A stretch of 64,000 nucleotides of DNA from Ganoderma boninense. Taxonomy: Eukaryota > Basidiomycota > Agaricomycetes > Polyporales > Polyporaceae. The notes below the pieces were generated by a model. That model was not told where the DNA came from. It saw only the letters and a program-made list of their open reading frames with translations, and made no database searches. The stretch is from positions 2,108,001 through 2,172,000 of the forward strand of contig CM035308.1 of NCBI GenBank assembly GCA_002900995.3, written 5' to 3'. Shown here piece after piece: positions 23,164 to 34,668 of the stretch (position 1 is the first letter of the stretch; the number at the start of each line of letters is the position of its first letter). Both the position numbers and the translations under genes were made by a program.

Positions 23164-23530
23164 TTACTTCATCTCCAGCACAAGCAGATAGTCGCGCAGC
23201 GCAGCCCGGGTCAGACTGTTCATGGCCAATAACGTCAAGTCAGCAATGTCACATCTCCTCTTGAGCAAGGAGTCGGCTCGAAGCGACTGATATCATCTGG
23301 TCCCAATACTCGAGGTCCGCAATTGGTCCGTAACGTGTCTTGCTAGTCCAAGCACTCCGCACGGCCCTGGTGCGAAGTCGGCATTTGACTCTCACAAACG
23401 GCAACAGAAATACAAGCGTGAGCTTGTGCTATTGTTAGAATGAACGATGCTTATACGTAAACAACGTAGGGAAGATAAGGATGATGGTGCCAAGCTTGAA
23501 GCTCGCGTTGAACGTTGACCTCGTGGTCAT
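23164..23530 (-). CDS. Small spliced single-pass membrane protein candidate, unknown function
   Basis: I do not recognise this gene. Reading the minus strand gives MTTRSTFNASFKLGTI and a hydrophobic stretch (LGTIILIFPTLF), then a GTATAAG donor and a CACCAG acceptor about 90 nt later, in phase. Next come AVRSAWTSKTRYGPIADL and EYWDQMISVASSRLLAQEE. A 37-nt intron with a CTGAC branch-like site joins ILTRAALRDYLLVLEMK and TAA at 23166-23164, giving about 80 residues. Without the last intron the frame closes at once after AQEEM, giving about 63. Codon use is C/T-ending as in neighbouring genes. An intron-like segment with a GTAAGT donor and CTCCCAG acceptor (about 23633-23548) lies just upstream and may be in the 5' UTR. 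The model is inference from splice signals and codon use. Confidence 0.42.
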
Positions 23531-23815
23531 GTCATTGAGAACCTGGGAGAATCGATTCGGGTAATGATCAAGATCTACTTGTAATCTTCTGAGACACGAT
23601 CTGATTCCCAGGAACTCGACGTTCAGGCTGTACTTACAATGGCTCATGAGAGTTGGACAAGGTCCTGAACCCCCCCCCCCCCCTTCTCTCATATCCTTAC
23701 AGTTGCTCTGTGAGACGAAGCGAGGAAAACCCCACCTCTGTCAAATCACTTTCTCCTTTCCTGCGCACTCACAATTCAAGCTACTTGCTACATACGTGCG
23801 ATCGCTATTCACGCA
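23531..23815. promoter_or_regulatory. Divergent spacer with a poly-C run
   Basis: This lies between the small minus-strand gene candidate and the first FunK1-like gene. It contains 14 consecutive C at 23670-23683 and the intron-like 5' segment noted for the small gene. No other element is assigned. Confidence 0.4.
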
Positions 23816-26800
23816 ATGACGGGACGTGGCCTGGTATGTATTCCTGCGTCCACTCAACTTGAGGAAGCTCAGGCTGACTATCCTCTAGTCTCCCAGTACC
23901 CCTACCGCCAGCCATGTTGAGAATGCCGACGCCATCCATCCCGAGCAGTTCGAATACTCCCAGTCACAATACTCCGAGCTTGAGCAATCTTCACAGACGA
24001 TGGAGGGATCACAGTCTCGAGGTCTAAGGAAATCAGGCACGGGGGGAGGTGCCTGGAATGCACCTATTGCACCTGTCATGAGGACCGAGACGAGTGGGCA
24101 AACGTACGGGTTTGGTGAGAAGACGGAAGAAGAACGCTACCATCGACTAGCCGAAGAAGCACGGAGATGGTTGTTGGGCCCCATGCCCCCGCGAGACTTT
24201 TTGGATGCATTTCTGAGTCCGAAAGGACGCGCGTGGGAGGACCATCGGGAGGACATGCCAGATCCCACAGAAGCGTTCAGCGATGTGCCGAACAAGGAGG
24301 GGCCAGAAAAAGGTATCTATGAGCCTTTAGTGAGTGCGCCTGTTTTCGAGAGATATGAACTACCCACCCAACAATCCGTAGGCCAGAGCGATAAACCGAG
24401 GGCGATGTCCAGGCTTCACCTTCTGCATCACTTCGGAGGCTCCAGACAAGAGTGGTCCCCTCGGCCTGACGGGAAGCAGCAAGCCAGACCTTTCGTGTTA
24501 CGCAAACGAACACCTTGACTCTGTGAGAGATTACCTACCTAAATCCAGGAAGAGTGACGGAGACGGAGAAGATGAGCAAGGCGGGCACGGAGGTGCCAGG
24601 CGAGGCGACAATGGGGCAGGCATGCCCGCGTCTGGACGTCGGCTTGGAGACGCTGGCACGCATGCCAACTCAAATGCTGCTACTCGAGTCCCTCACCAGA
24701 CCAACCCAGCTCCCGCAGCTAATGCCCTCGCCTCCAAGTCAGAAGGAAAGGAGCCTGTCCCGATGAAGCGCGCTCACATGGGATTTGCTGCGTTTGTCAT
24801 CGAAGTCAAAGGAAGCTCTTCCGATGATGTCTTCCACGATCCAAAGTCTGGAGAAGATCGCGCCAAATTCCATTTCGTGACCCGGTCAATGAAGATGAAG
24901 GTCCTCAGACGGCTAGGGCAGCAGGTCTCCTACGCCGCCGAGCTGTGCAAACGACAGCACAGGCACTTCTGCTTTACCATCTCCATATGCAGTCACTACG
25001 CCCGCTTCATTCGCTGGGATCGCGCGGGAGCCATCGTCTCTGAGCGTTTCAGCTTACTGGACCAACCAGACCTACTCTGCGACTTTCTGTGGCGCTTTGC
25101 ATGGGCATCCCATGCCGAGCGCGGTTACGATCTCACTGTCGAACCAGCTACCGCCCAGCAAGCGAAAGACTTTAAACTCGCCATCGAAGCCCACGTAGAA
25201 AGCCAGAACGTGCCCGAGTTTCAAGGGACAGTAACCGAGCACTGGGAAGAGAAGTCCGTAACCGCAATTCATCTTCCACGTTCTCCGCATTTCGAGGACC
25301 CGGCTGGTCACTACTTGCTTGTGTCTCGACCGATCGTCGTCCCTTTGTCCGTTGCAGGCCGCTGTACTCGTGCCTATTGGGCAGTCGACTCGCGCACAAA
25401 TTGTGTGTGGTTCTTGAAGGACACTTGGCGATACGACACACTTGGCGAGGATGGTCTCGAGCGAGAGGGCGGTATCCTGCGTAAATTGTGCAAGGTCACC
25501 AAGAACGTACCTCCCGTTGAACACGACGAGGACGTTCTCAATTCCAACGTGGAGGACAACCAGCCACAGGAGAGTGATATTTTGATGATCAAATACGACC
25601 ACGGTAAGCGAGTTAATAATTCAGTCAATAAACGATGCATGCTGACATGAATCCGCCAGATGATGTGCAGACCACGTTGACCCAGAACTTCCTGGAGGAA
25701 TCGTGGGTTTGTCGTGCCAATCGCACGCTGGACAAACTGAAAGACTTCGTAATCAAACGCACTCATTATCGATTGGTGCTTGGAGTGGCCGGATACCCTC
25801 TCCTCCGATTCAAAGACTCGAATGAACTTCTTCACGCCACATACGATGCTTTCGGGGGTATGTCCCCCATTTAGTCGTGTGCGGCAATGAACCTCATGTT
25901 ACTCTGCAGCTTTAAAAGCAGCGTTCGAGCAAGGACAACGTCTTCATCGAGATGTCACACCTGGGAACATTATCCTGTACAATGATCCCGAACGAGGATC
26001 AGATCCAGAAAATACTGCCACTTGCCCGCAGAAGTATCGGAAAGGCTATCTCATCGACTGGGATCTGTCCCGTAAATGTCTTCACCATGACTCGTACATT
26101 ATCGATGATGATCGTGAGAGTTGCCCAGTGTCGGTCAGTGTTCACCAGACGATCCCACAAGTGTCTGCTGACTGGGATCTTTTCATAGGCAACATGGCAA
26201 TTCGTGTCTGGCGCCATTGCCGAATGCTTGAGTGGCAAAGACGACGCTGTCGCCACTCAGCCAAGACATACCTTCGGTGACGACATGGAATCCATGATAT
26301 ATGTCGTTCTGTACTGTGCCATCCTTTGGCTCCCATTGGAGAAGCCTACTTATTGGGACGTACAACATGTCCTAGACATGTTCGACTGTTTCAGCCCTTG
26401 GCAAGATGGGGTAGCACTCGGCGGAGTACTCAAAACCCTGAACTTGAGGAACCGGAGCTGCACAAAGAAACTCCGGTGGACGACACCCACCATTCAACAA
26501 TGGTTGTCCGAGGCCCTGGGACGACGGAGGCCTCCTAACTCAAGAACGTCTACGGACAAAGGGGTGACAATCATGAAAGGGTTCTACGGCTGGTGGGGCA
26601 AGTTGCTTGTGGATTGCCAAGGTCTTACGCCTGCCAAACGCTCTGACAACACGCAAGTCGAGGAGCTGAAAGATCTCTTCACCTCTCGGAGGCCTGCGGC
26701 TGTCATGGACAACGTAGTTCACCAGTCTACGATCTCCGCTGCCGGTACATCGTCTAACCGCAGCATCAGCAAACATCCCCGGGAAGATGACGGCGTGCTC

Positions 26801-27163
26801 TCGCCTGAAGATCTGGAGGGGGTTCCGGCGTTGAAGTGTCCACGGCTCGGCTGGACCAACAATGCTGGAGGGGGAGGAAGTTCCCTATTGCCTGGATTAT
26901 GGCGTGAGCCAAAGAATGAGAGCGTGGATACGATCCGTGCCCCTTCGTCGTGGAGTTCAAGCCGACCGTCGAGCATGTTGCGGGAGGGCTTGGGGATGGA
27001 TGACGGACTCGAACCTGAGGGTGGTCCAGAGCATCCTGATCCTGACTCCGCGTCGGAGTCGGGTGAAGGACCCGATGGTGAGACACCAGGGGAAATCCGA
27101 GATTCGGCGGCGAAGGGAAAGGGTCGCGCGAGAGAGGTCAAGGGTTGGGGACTGTCGGAGTAA
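23816..27163 (+). CDS. FunK1-type protein kinase, copy 1 (divergent paralog)
   Basis: FunK1 kinases are a fungal protein-kinase-like family expanded in multicellular fungi; substrates are mostly unknown. Exon 1 (23816-23833) encodes MTGRGL, then a 55-nt intron and an acidic, Ser-rich N-terminal region containing WLLGPMPPRDFLDAFL. The core shows FCFTISICSHYARFIRWDRA, LCDFLWRFAWASHAERGYDL, the beta3-like lysine in VWFLKDTWRYD, the catalytic loop HRDVTPGNIILY and the metal-binding segment YLIDWDLSRK (DWD where most kinases have DFG). The C-terminal TFGDDMESMIYVVLYCAILW is also family-typical. The last ~170 residues are disordered, acidic, and end KGWGLSE. About seven introns. It is clearly more distant from copies 2 and 3 than those are from each other. 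Function unknown. Confidence 0.85.
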
Positions 27164-27480
27164 AGCGACAAGTTGGTGAGTGTAACAGTAGAGTGTAGTC
27201 TAGCGAGCGACAAGCGTCCGGTGGCTGCCAGCTGAAGGAGGCCACAATAATTGAATACTTGACTAGTTGAACTTGAGTTGAACCTGAGTTGAACAACTTA
27301 TTACAGTTGCGTTGAGCGCCTGGGCGCCTGATGCACGTTCCATTAATTAATATGGACGTGGAATTTGAACATGGCCAAGGACGCGCCTGCTCCTCCGACT
27401 CGCTTCTCGCATCCGCCACCCACTCCCCGCTCCAGTCAAGCCCACCCCCTCTCGCCCCTGTCTGGCACACCCTCCTGACC
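27164..27480. promoter_or_regulatory. Spacer upstream of FunK1 copy 2
   Basis: 317 bp between FunK1 copies 1 and 2. It contains a short direct repeat (next entry) and presumably the promoter of copy 2. No other feature is visible. Confidence 0.45.
27265..27294. repeat. Short tandem repeat, 11-bp unit
   Basis: The unit AGTTGAACYTG is present 2.7 times in direct tandem, about 190 bp upstream of the FunK1 copy 2 start codon. It may be incidental or a repeated protein-binding site. Confidence 0.7.
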
Positions 27481-30245
27481 ATGTCCTCCGCCGTACGGGC
27501 ATGTGTGTACGATGTGCCCTTGGCCTTGGACGACACTTTGTCCCGTACACGCGGCTTAGATCCTCGCTCCGCCATGGCCCGCAACGACTACCACCTTCAC
27601 GACTGCATCGACCATCTGCTGGGCCCCATGCCACCGAAACAGTTCCTGGACGTTTTCCTTCCATGGGATGTACACGGTGCGAGGAAGGGATGCTCGCTCA
27701 GCAGAAATGCTTTCAAGGACGTGCCTTTGAGCTGGAACACTGTTGATGACATGTATGCTCATTTAGTGAGTACGCAGTCCCTACATCCGTCGCCACGATA
27801 TCTCACATTCGCAGCTCCCTGCTTTGAATAAGCGAACACCGAAGCAAGCTCGTTGTCCTGGCTTCGTCTTTGAGGTCGCCGCTTCGCGCAGTCCGCATCC
27901 CAACAGGCCGGGCTACATGAAACCTCATATCTGTTGCTACGCATCCGACAGTCTGGCAACCGTACACAATTCCGATCATTCTTCTCGCGTCGAGCTGGGG
28001 CATGCCGAACTATTCATTGATCTCAAGCCTCATCCGTTGCACGACTTCTTCGTCGACCCAACATCGGATATCGGGCAAGATGCCCGCCGCTCCCACGAGT
28101 TCTTGCAACTCGCAAAAGACGATGATCGTCAGCTCCTCATAGACCTCTCCCGGACGCTCGGACAGCACGCCGCCTTCGTCACCGAAATACTTGCCCGACA
28201 GTTTCGGACTTTTCTCTTCTCCATTTCCATGTCCGGTTCTTTTGCGCGCATCCTCCGTTGGGATCGGTCGGGCTGCGTGACCACTGAGTCTTTCGACATT
28301 CGCAAACACCCTGATCTGCTCTGCGAGTTTCTCTGGCGTTTTTCGCAAACTTCGAGCGAGGGTCGTGGTCATGACCTGACTGTTCAACTCTCTTCAGCCG
28401 AGGAAGAGATTGTGTTTCAAGACGTCGTAACTGATGCAGTTCGGATCCAACTCGAGGGTAGCAATGTGGCCATTGAAGACGCCGTTCCCGAGCATTACGC
28501 ACCCGGAAGGGTCTACGGGATGGACATCCCGCGTCTGAGTTCCACAGGAAGTGTAGAAGGGACGCGCCGCTACCTTCTTTCCCGCCCTGTCATTTCGCCT
28601 CTTTCTTTCGTTGGGCGAGGGACAAGAGGTTACTGGGCTGTCGATGTGGTTGAACGGAGTATCGCTTTCCTCAAAGACACCTGGCGTTTCGGTTCGGTAG
28701 ACGAGCTGGAAGCTGATACTCTGCGACGCCTTCAGACCTTAGGAGTACACCACGTTCCGCGCGTGGCTTGGCATGGGGATGTTTGCGAATACCTCCCGGA
28801 CTCACCTCCACCAGCAAGCGGTAAGCTCTTCATCGCCCTAATACGTTTCCTTCCATTTACACCCACTAGAAATCAAATTTCAAGAAACTTCAACCAACCA
28901 AGTGCGCCAAGCGTCTTGGTTATGCCAGGTTAATGGGCGTAGAGTGCATATATCAAGGAGACGCCATCATCGTTTGGTGCTTGAAACTGTCGGTTACGGA
29001 CTGTCAAGTCTCCGCGGTACACAGGAGCTCCTATGTGCATGCTACGATGTATTTGTCGGTACGTTCACATATACCTCGTCTTTAGCCACTTATACTTAGT
29101 CTTGGTAGCCATCCAGGATGCTTTAGAGAAGGATTCTCGCATCCACAGGGATATCAGCCTGGGCAATGTAATCCTGGTCAAGGTTCGGGGACATGACATT
29201 CGCCAGGGGTATTTGATTGATTGGGAAGCATCATGCCCTGTGGATGATGTGGGTGAAGCACTAGACGTTGGGCGGGCTGTAAGTGTTGTGCTGATCTCCT
29301 CACCCTTCCACGCTCAGTGTGTTGCAGGGCACGTGGCGTTTCATGTCAATGCGAATGCTCAACGCCGACGGCGAAAAGTTGAAGCACACATTTCAGGACG
29401 ACATGGAGGCTTTGTTTTATGTTGTCCTGTTCTGTGCGCTGATGTATCAGAAACATAACCGTTCTCCAGGGCAGCTGAAGAGCACCCTGAAGAATTTTTT
29501 CGATGAGAAGACTCCGTTTGGACCTGGGATCGTGGCAGGGGGTAATGGGAAGACCGTGAACAGCTTGACACGAATGTTCACAAGAGGGCTCCGATTTGAA
29601 AGCGCGCATCTCGGCGAATGGATAAGCGGCGTTGCCGATCTCCTCCATCCCGCTGAACCTGCCAACTCAAGTGCGGACGAGAACTCGGCCGATGAAGAAT
29701 CGAGCCAGGACAGGTGGTCGGACCCGAAGCACCTTGACACTTACTGGGCCAACTTCCTCCGAACGCACCAGTTGGAACCAAACAATCGATTCGAGCAAGA
29801 GATCATATCATACCTGGACGACGAGACGCCACCTCCTCTCGTGTTCCCCGAGCCGCCTTCTCGACTTCCTTCTCCCAGTCGGTCGCCCGACCAGGTTGCT
29901 TCAACAATGAGGAAACGGTCCTTACCTGTTTCCCATAATGACACTCGCAGTACGAAACGAACTCGTCGTTCAGGACATGGAGTGTCGGACTCCATTGGTA
30001 CGAGGCATAGTGCGCGATTGGAGAAGATGCAGAAAGAAGCGCGGGCGAGGGAGGACGAGAAAAGACGGAAGGAATGTGAAACGGCGGAGCAAGGACGGGC
30101 AGTTCGCGGGAAGACCGGGAAGACAAAACGGACACGGAAGCAGGCGGTCGACGGTGGATCGATACCGAACGTACTTCCCCGTGGAGGCACAACCAAAAGA
30201 GCGTCGACCAAATCGACGCGGAAGCACCGTACAGCTTCTCGTTGA
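27481..30245 (+). CDS. FunK1-type protein kinase, copy 2
   Basis: The start MSSAVRACVYDVPLALDDT is chosen because copy 3 begins the same way. Exon 1 is 27481-27765 and exon 2 starts at 27815 (KQARCPGFVFEVAASRSPHP). The core shows FLFSISMSGSFARILRWDRS, LLCEFLWRFSQTSSEGRGHD, AIEDAVPEHYAPGRVYGMDI, the lysine in IAFLKDTWRFGS, WLCQVNGRRVHISRRRHHRL, the catalytic loop IHRDISLGNVILVK, YLIDWEAS (DWE in place of DFG), GTWRFMSMRML and FQDDMEALFYVVLFCALMY. The tail is strongly basic (KRTRRSGHG, KTKRTRKQAV, TKSTRKHRTASR), suggesting nuclear localisation. About five introns, all reading frames open. It is a close tandem paralog of copy 3. Kinase activity and substrate are unproven. Confidence 0.87.
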
Positions 30246-30487
30246 TGAGGTTTTGTCCCCTGATGCTTTCCACGAAGTGGTCCTTCTGTTATTATTTGTT
30301 GCTGCTGTCGTGTCTTGCGAGCAAATACGGTTCTCCGCCATACGTTGAGCACGTAGTTGTGGTCATTGGCAACACTGCGATGAGAAGCTCAAAGAGTACG
30401 TACCAGCGTGAATATTCCGGGATATTATACCCGCAGATCCGCGCTCTTATCAGGCGGACAGAAAAACAAGCTGCCTTGAGTCGAACA

Positions 30488-31110
30488 GGGCGCCTTATTC
30501 CGGGTTGTCGTCTTGGATGCTCTTCGGCTCCAGCTTGAGGGCGGCGACGTGGACATTGAAGAGGCTGTCCGACAACATTACGCACCCGGACGTTCTCCGG
30601 CGACCACACACGCTCCCCGTTGCTACATTTTTCCCGTCCTGTCATTTCTCCGCTTTCTCAGTGCTCGGGGCCGTTGGTTATGGACTCTCACGTCTGCGCG
30701 GCACAAAAGAGCTCCTTTCGCATGCTATGATGTGTTCACTGGTAGGTTCCTATATACATTACCATCGACGTCTTCGCTGAGAGTTTTACAGCTATGCAGG
30801 ATGCGCATTGCGTCAGCTATGGACCATTGCATCCACAGGGACATTAGCTCGGGAATATCATTCTCGTCAAGGTTCCTAACCAGCCAACTCGTCAGGGGTA
30901 TTTGATTGACTGGCAGGCATCGTCCACAGTGGATGATGCTGGCGAAGCACTGGCTCAAGAATTTCGATGACACGATGCCGTTTAAACCTGGCATCATGCG
31001 AGGCGGGACTGGGAAAAGGGCGAACAGCAGGTGTCAAAGCCCAGAACTTCGAGAATGGATAAACACTGTCTCCGATTTCTTTCCTCCTCCTGCCCATGGC
31101 GGTTCAGGCT
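30488..31110 (+). pseudogene. FunK1 relic, truncated and decayed copy
   Basis: Between copies 2 and 3 lie broken pieces of the same gene, in order but in different frames. Piece one (about 30488-30600) reads ALFR, then DALRLQLEGGDVDIEEAV and RQHYAPGR. Piece two (about 30670-30740) reads VGYGLSRLRGTKELL. Piece three (about 30820-30875) is a damaged catalytic loop, IHRDIS then SGISFSS. Piece four (about 30890-31090) reads GYLIDWQASSTVDDAGEAL, then DTMPFKPGIMRGGTGKRANS and LREWINTVSDFF. The N-terminal half, the segment holding the beta3 lysine, the region between the DW motif and the PFKPGI block, and the basic tail are missing. Internal deletions and frame changes rule out a functional kinase. 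Confidence 0.8.
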
Positions 31111-31402
31111 TGAGTGGTGGAGAACGGGGGGGAAAGAGTGGATGGAGTGGAGCTGGTGTGTGGTTGGGATGTGTGGATAGGGGTGACTGCCAGATGAAGC
31201 ATGGCAGGCTTCACTTGAGCTTCAAGCTTCAAGTTTCAGGCGTGAACAGTGCGAGTGTTCAAGTCGGTTGAACGCCAGCCTCGGGCCTGGCTTTGTCCTC
31301 CGCAGTGGCCGAGTCTGCACCTGCCGCTGCCTGCCACCGCCACGCGCCCTTCTCCTGCGACGCCACCTTCTCGCCCATGTCTGCCCACCCTTCCTCGTGA
31401 CC
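31111..31402. promoter_or_regulatory. Spacer upstream of FunK1 copy 3
   Basis: About 290 bp, beginning G-rich and ending pyrimidine-rich before the copy 3 start. It has an imperfect (GCTTCAA) direct repeat at about 31218-31234. No coding signal. Confidence 0.4.
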
Positions 31403-34135
31403 ATGGCCTCTGCAATCCGCGCGTGTGTGTACGACGTGCCTATGGCCCTCGACTCCACCTTCTCCCACACTCGCGGCCTCGACCCCTCCTCTGCTATCGC
31501 GCGCAATGACCAGCACCTTCACGACTGCGTCGAACACCTCTTGGGTTCTATGCCACCTCGACAGTTCCTCGACTTTTTCCTCCCAGCCGACGCCCCCCGT
31601 GGCAGGAAGCGCCGCTTGCAGAGCAGGAATGCTTTCAAGCACGTCCCCTCCAGCTGCACAAGCATTGACGATATGTACCCCCACTTGGTGAGTACACCCT
31701 CCCCAGACCCCTTCCCCCTATCTCACGCACACAGCTCCCCGCTCTGAACAGGCAGACAGCCAAACAGGCTCGATGTCCCGGTTTTGTCTTTGAGGTCGCT
31801 GCCACACGCAGTCTACATCCCAAGCGGCCTGGCCACACGAAACCCCACATCTGTTGCTATGCATCCGAATCCGCCGACATCATTCGCACTTCTGATCCCT
31901 CGTCTCGCATCGAGTTCGGACATGCGGAATTATTCATAGATCTCAAGCCCCACCGCCTCCACGACTTTTTCGTTGACCCGCCCTCCAATCTCAGTCAAGA
32001 TGCCCACCGGTCTCATGAATTCTTGCAGCTCGCACAAGACGAAGATGGTCAACCCATCTTAGACCTCTCTCGTACCCTCGGACAACACGTCGCCTTTGTC
32101 ACAGAAATCCTCGCTCGACAATTCCGAACCTTCCTGTTCTCTATCTCCATGTCCGGCTCCTTTGCACGTATCCTCCGTTGGGATAGGTCGGGCTGCGTAG
32201 CCACTCAAGCCTTCGACATTCGCGAGCACCCTGATCTGATCTGTGAGTTTCTCTGGCGGTTTTCGCAAACTTCGAACGAGGGCCGTGGTCACGACCCCAC
32301 TGTTCAGCTCGCTTCGTCGGAGGAGCAGACCTTATTCCGTAATGTCGTCACTGATGCCGTTCGGGTCCAACTCGACGATAGCGATGCAAACGTTGAAGAC
32401 GCTGTCCGGGAACATTACGCCCCTGGACGGGTCTACGCTTTGGATATTCTCCGCCCGGGTTCCGCGGGGAACACAAGCGCTACACGTCGCTACCTTGTTT
32501 CCCGCCCAGTCATTTCCCCCCTTTCTTTTGTCGGGAGAGGGACAAGAGGCTATTGGGCTGTTGACGTCGTTGCAAGTCGTATTGCTTTCCTCAAAGACAC
32601 CTGGCGTTTCGGCTCGGTGGATGAACTGGAAGCTGATACATTGCAACGCCTTCAAAGCCTGGAAGTCCGACACGTTCCGCGCGTGGCTTGGTATGGAGAT
32701 GTTTGCGATAACGACATCACGAGCTCGCCGCAACAACCGTGTGGTACGCCCTGCTTGCCACTATAGTCTACCCTTGAGCTAACCTTCGTTAGATATCGAG
32801 TTCCAAGAAACGTCGACCAACAAAGTGCGACAAGCATCCTGGGTATGCCAGGTGAACGGATATCGAGTTCGTATATCAAGGAGACGCCACCATCGTCTAG
32901 TGCTCGAAACCGTCGGCTATGGGTTGTCACGTCTTCATGGCACAGCCGAACTCCTTTCGGCATGCTACGATGTGTTCACTGGTGGGTCTAGACGTATTTA
33001 TCGAACCCTCCCATTCATGCTCACCCCTCAACAGCCATGCAAGATGCGCGTAAGAAAGATTCTCGCATCCACAGGGATATCAGCTTGGGAAACATAATCC
33101 TCGTCAAGGTTTCAGATGACTTACCTCGTCAAGGGTATTTGATTGACTGGGAGGCGTCATGCACAGTTGATGGTGTTGGTGAAGCGGTGGAGGTTGGGCG
33201 CGCAGTAAGTGGGTATGCAAGCTTGCACAATCTCCTCACTCAATATCTTGCAGGGCACATGGCGTTTTATGTCCATGCGAATGCTTAACTTTGATGGTGA
33301 CAAATTGAAGCACACATTTCGGGACGACATGGAAGCTTTGTTTTATGTGGTCCTGTTCTGCGCGCTGATGTATCTGGACCACGACTGTTCTTTGCGGCAC
33401 ATCAAGAGCATTCTCCAAAATTTTTTCGATGAAAAGATGCCATTTAAGCCTGGCATCGTTCGAGGAGGCACAGGGAAGAGGCTGAACAGCAAGTGTCGAG
33501 CGTTCACAAAAGGCATAGAGTACCAGAGCCCACATCTGGGGGAGTGGCTAGACACCGTTGCAGACTTCCTCCGCCCCGCTGACCATGACGATTCGAGTTC
33601 TGACGAGAATTCGATAGTTGACGGGTCGAGGGAGGAGCCCCAGGACCGATGGTCGGACCCGAAGCATCTTGACATCTACTGGCGCACCTTCCTCCAAACG
33701 CACGCATTGGAAAAAAAGAATCGGTCCGTGTACAGGCTCCCCTCACACGCGGAGGACGAAACGCCATCGCCTCTGATATTCCCTACTCCACCTTCTTCAC
33801 CGCTCCCGTTGTCCAACTGTGGCAGCCGGACGTCAAGAAAACGGCCATCGCATGGTTCAAACGAGGATGCATGCGATACGAAGCGTGCTCGCCTTTCAGA
33901 GCCCGGAATGCCCGGACCAACTGGCGCAAGGCGCAGTGCCCGGCTGGAGGAGAAGATGAAGCGAGAAGCACAGGAGATGGAGGCGCAGGAGAAGCGGAAA
34001 GACAGAGAAGCGCGGGCTGCTCAGGACAAGTCAAAAGTCACGAAGCAGAGCCGGAAGCGCGCTGTGGGCACTGCGCGTGGAGGTCCAGTTTCGACCAGAT
34101 CGACGCGGAAGAACCATGGAGCTTCTGGCTCGTGA
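31403..34135 (+). CDS. FunK1-type protein kinase, copy 3
   Basis: This copy is collinear with copy 2 over its whole length, including intron positions. Exon 1 (31403-31687) starts MASAIRACVYDVPMALDSTF; exon 2 opens LPALNRQTAKQARCPGF. The core shows LFSISMSGSFARILRWDRSG, NVEDAVREHYAPGRVYALDI, the lysine in IAFLKDTWRFGS, WVCQVNGYRVRISRRRHHRL, the catalytic loop IHRDISLGNIILVK, YLIDWEAS, GTWRFMSMRMLN and FRDDMEALFYVVLFCALMY. The C-terminal tail is Lys/Arg/Glu-rich (SARLEEKMKREAQEMEAQE; STRSTRKNHGASGS), ending TGA at 34133-34135. All frames are open, so it looks intact. It converges on the ABC transporter gene. Function as for copy 2. Confidence 0.87.
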
Positions 34136-34668
34136 GGGTTTCGTACTTGCGCAACCTCCAAAGGCATTTTCATTCGTTTGCATGCTATGTTATTTTTTGC
34201 CATTGTCGTCGGTACCTTTCTATGAAGTGTTTCCTCGAAGCACAAGTAGGTAGCACTACCCACCAGAAGTTCATCGAGTTCATGGCGTATTCTCTAGACT
34301 CGTGGAAGACTGTACGACACTCCACGGCGCTCTATGAGGAAACGCCCAACGATGTAAGTAAGGGAACACGATTGTACGATGCGAGGTCGTGAGAGACGAT
34401 GGCGGGAGACTGGGAGACACCAAGTATGTCGAAAGGAAGAGGGAGGGATGATTGTTGACGGAGGCTCTGAAAAGCCGTTGGATGCAGCGACGGGGGATGG
34501 GGTGAGGGGGGCGGTAAGTAATAGGGTAACGGGTATTAAGGGAAACGCTAAGCGTACACGTGAAGTTGGGCACTATACAGCTACGTCATCACATTCTAGT
34601 GGGGTTCGAAAGCAACCGACGAATAAAGACCAAAACGTACGAAAGTCGACAGTCCGTATCCGTGTACT
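34136..34668. other. Convergent intergenic spacer
   Basis: About 530 bp between FunK1 copy 3 and the 3' end of the ABC transporter gene. No coding-like frame or RNA gene is evident; it is rich in GGGAGAC/GGAAGAGGG-type purine patches around 34390-34520. Confidence 0.45.

Noticed and set aside
27331..27480. Longer N-terminus for FunK1 copy 2
   Set aside because: The matching upstream region of copy 3 is not similar at protein level, whereas both copies align exactly from MSSAVRACVYDVP / MASAIRACVYDVP.
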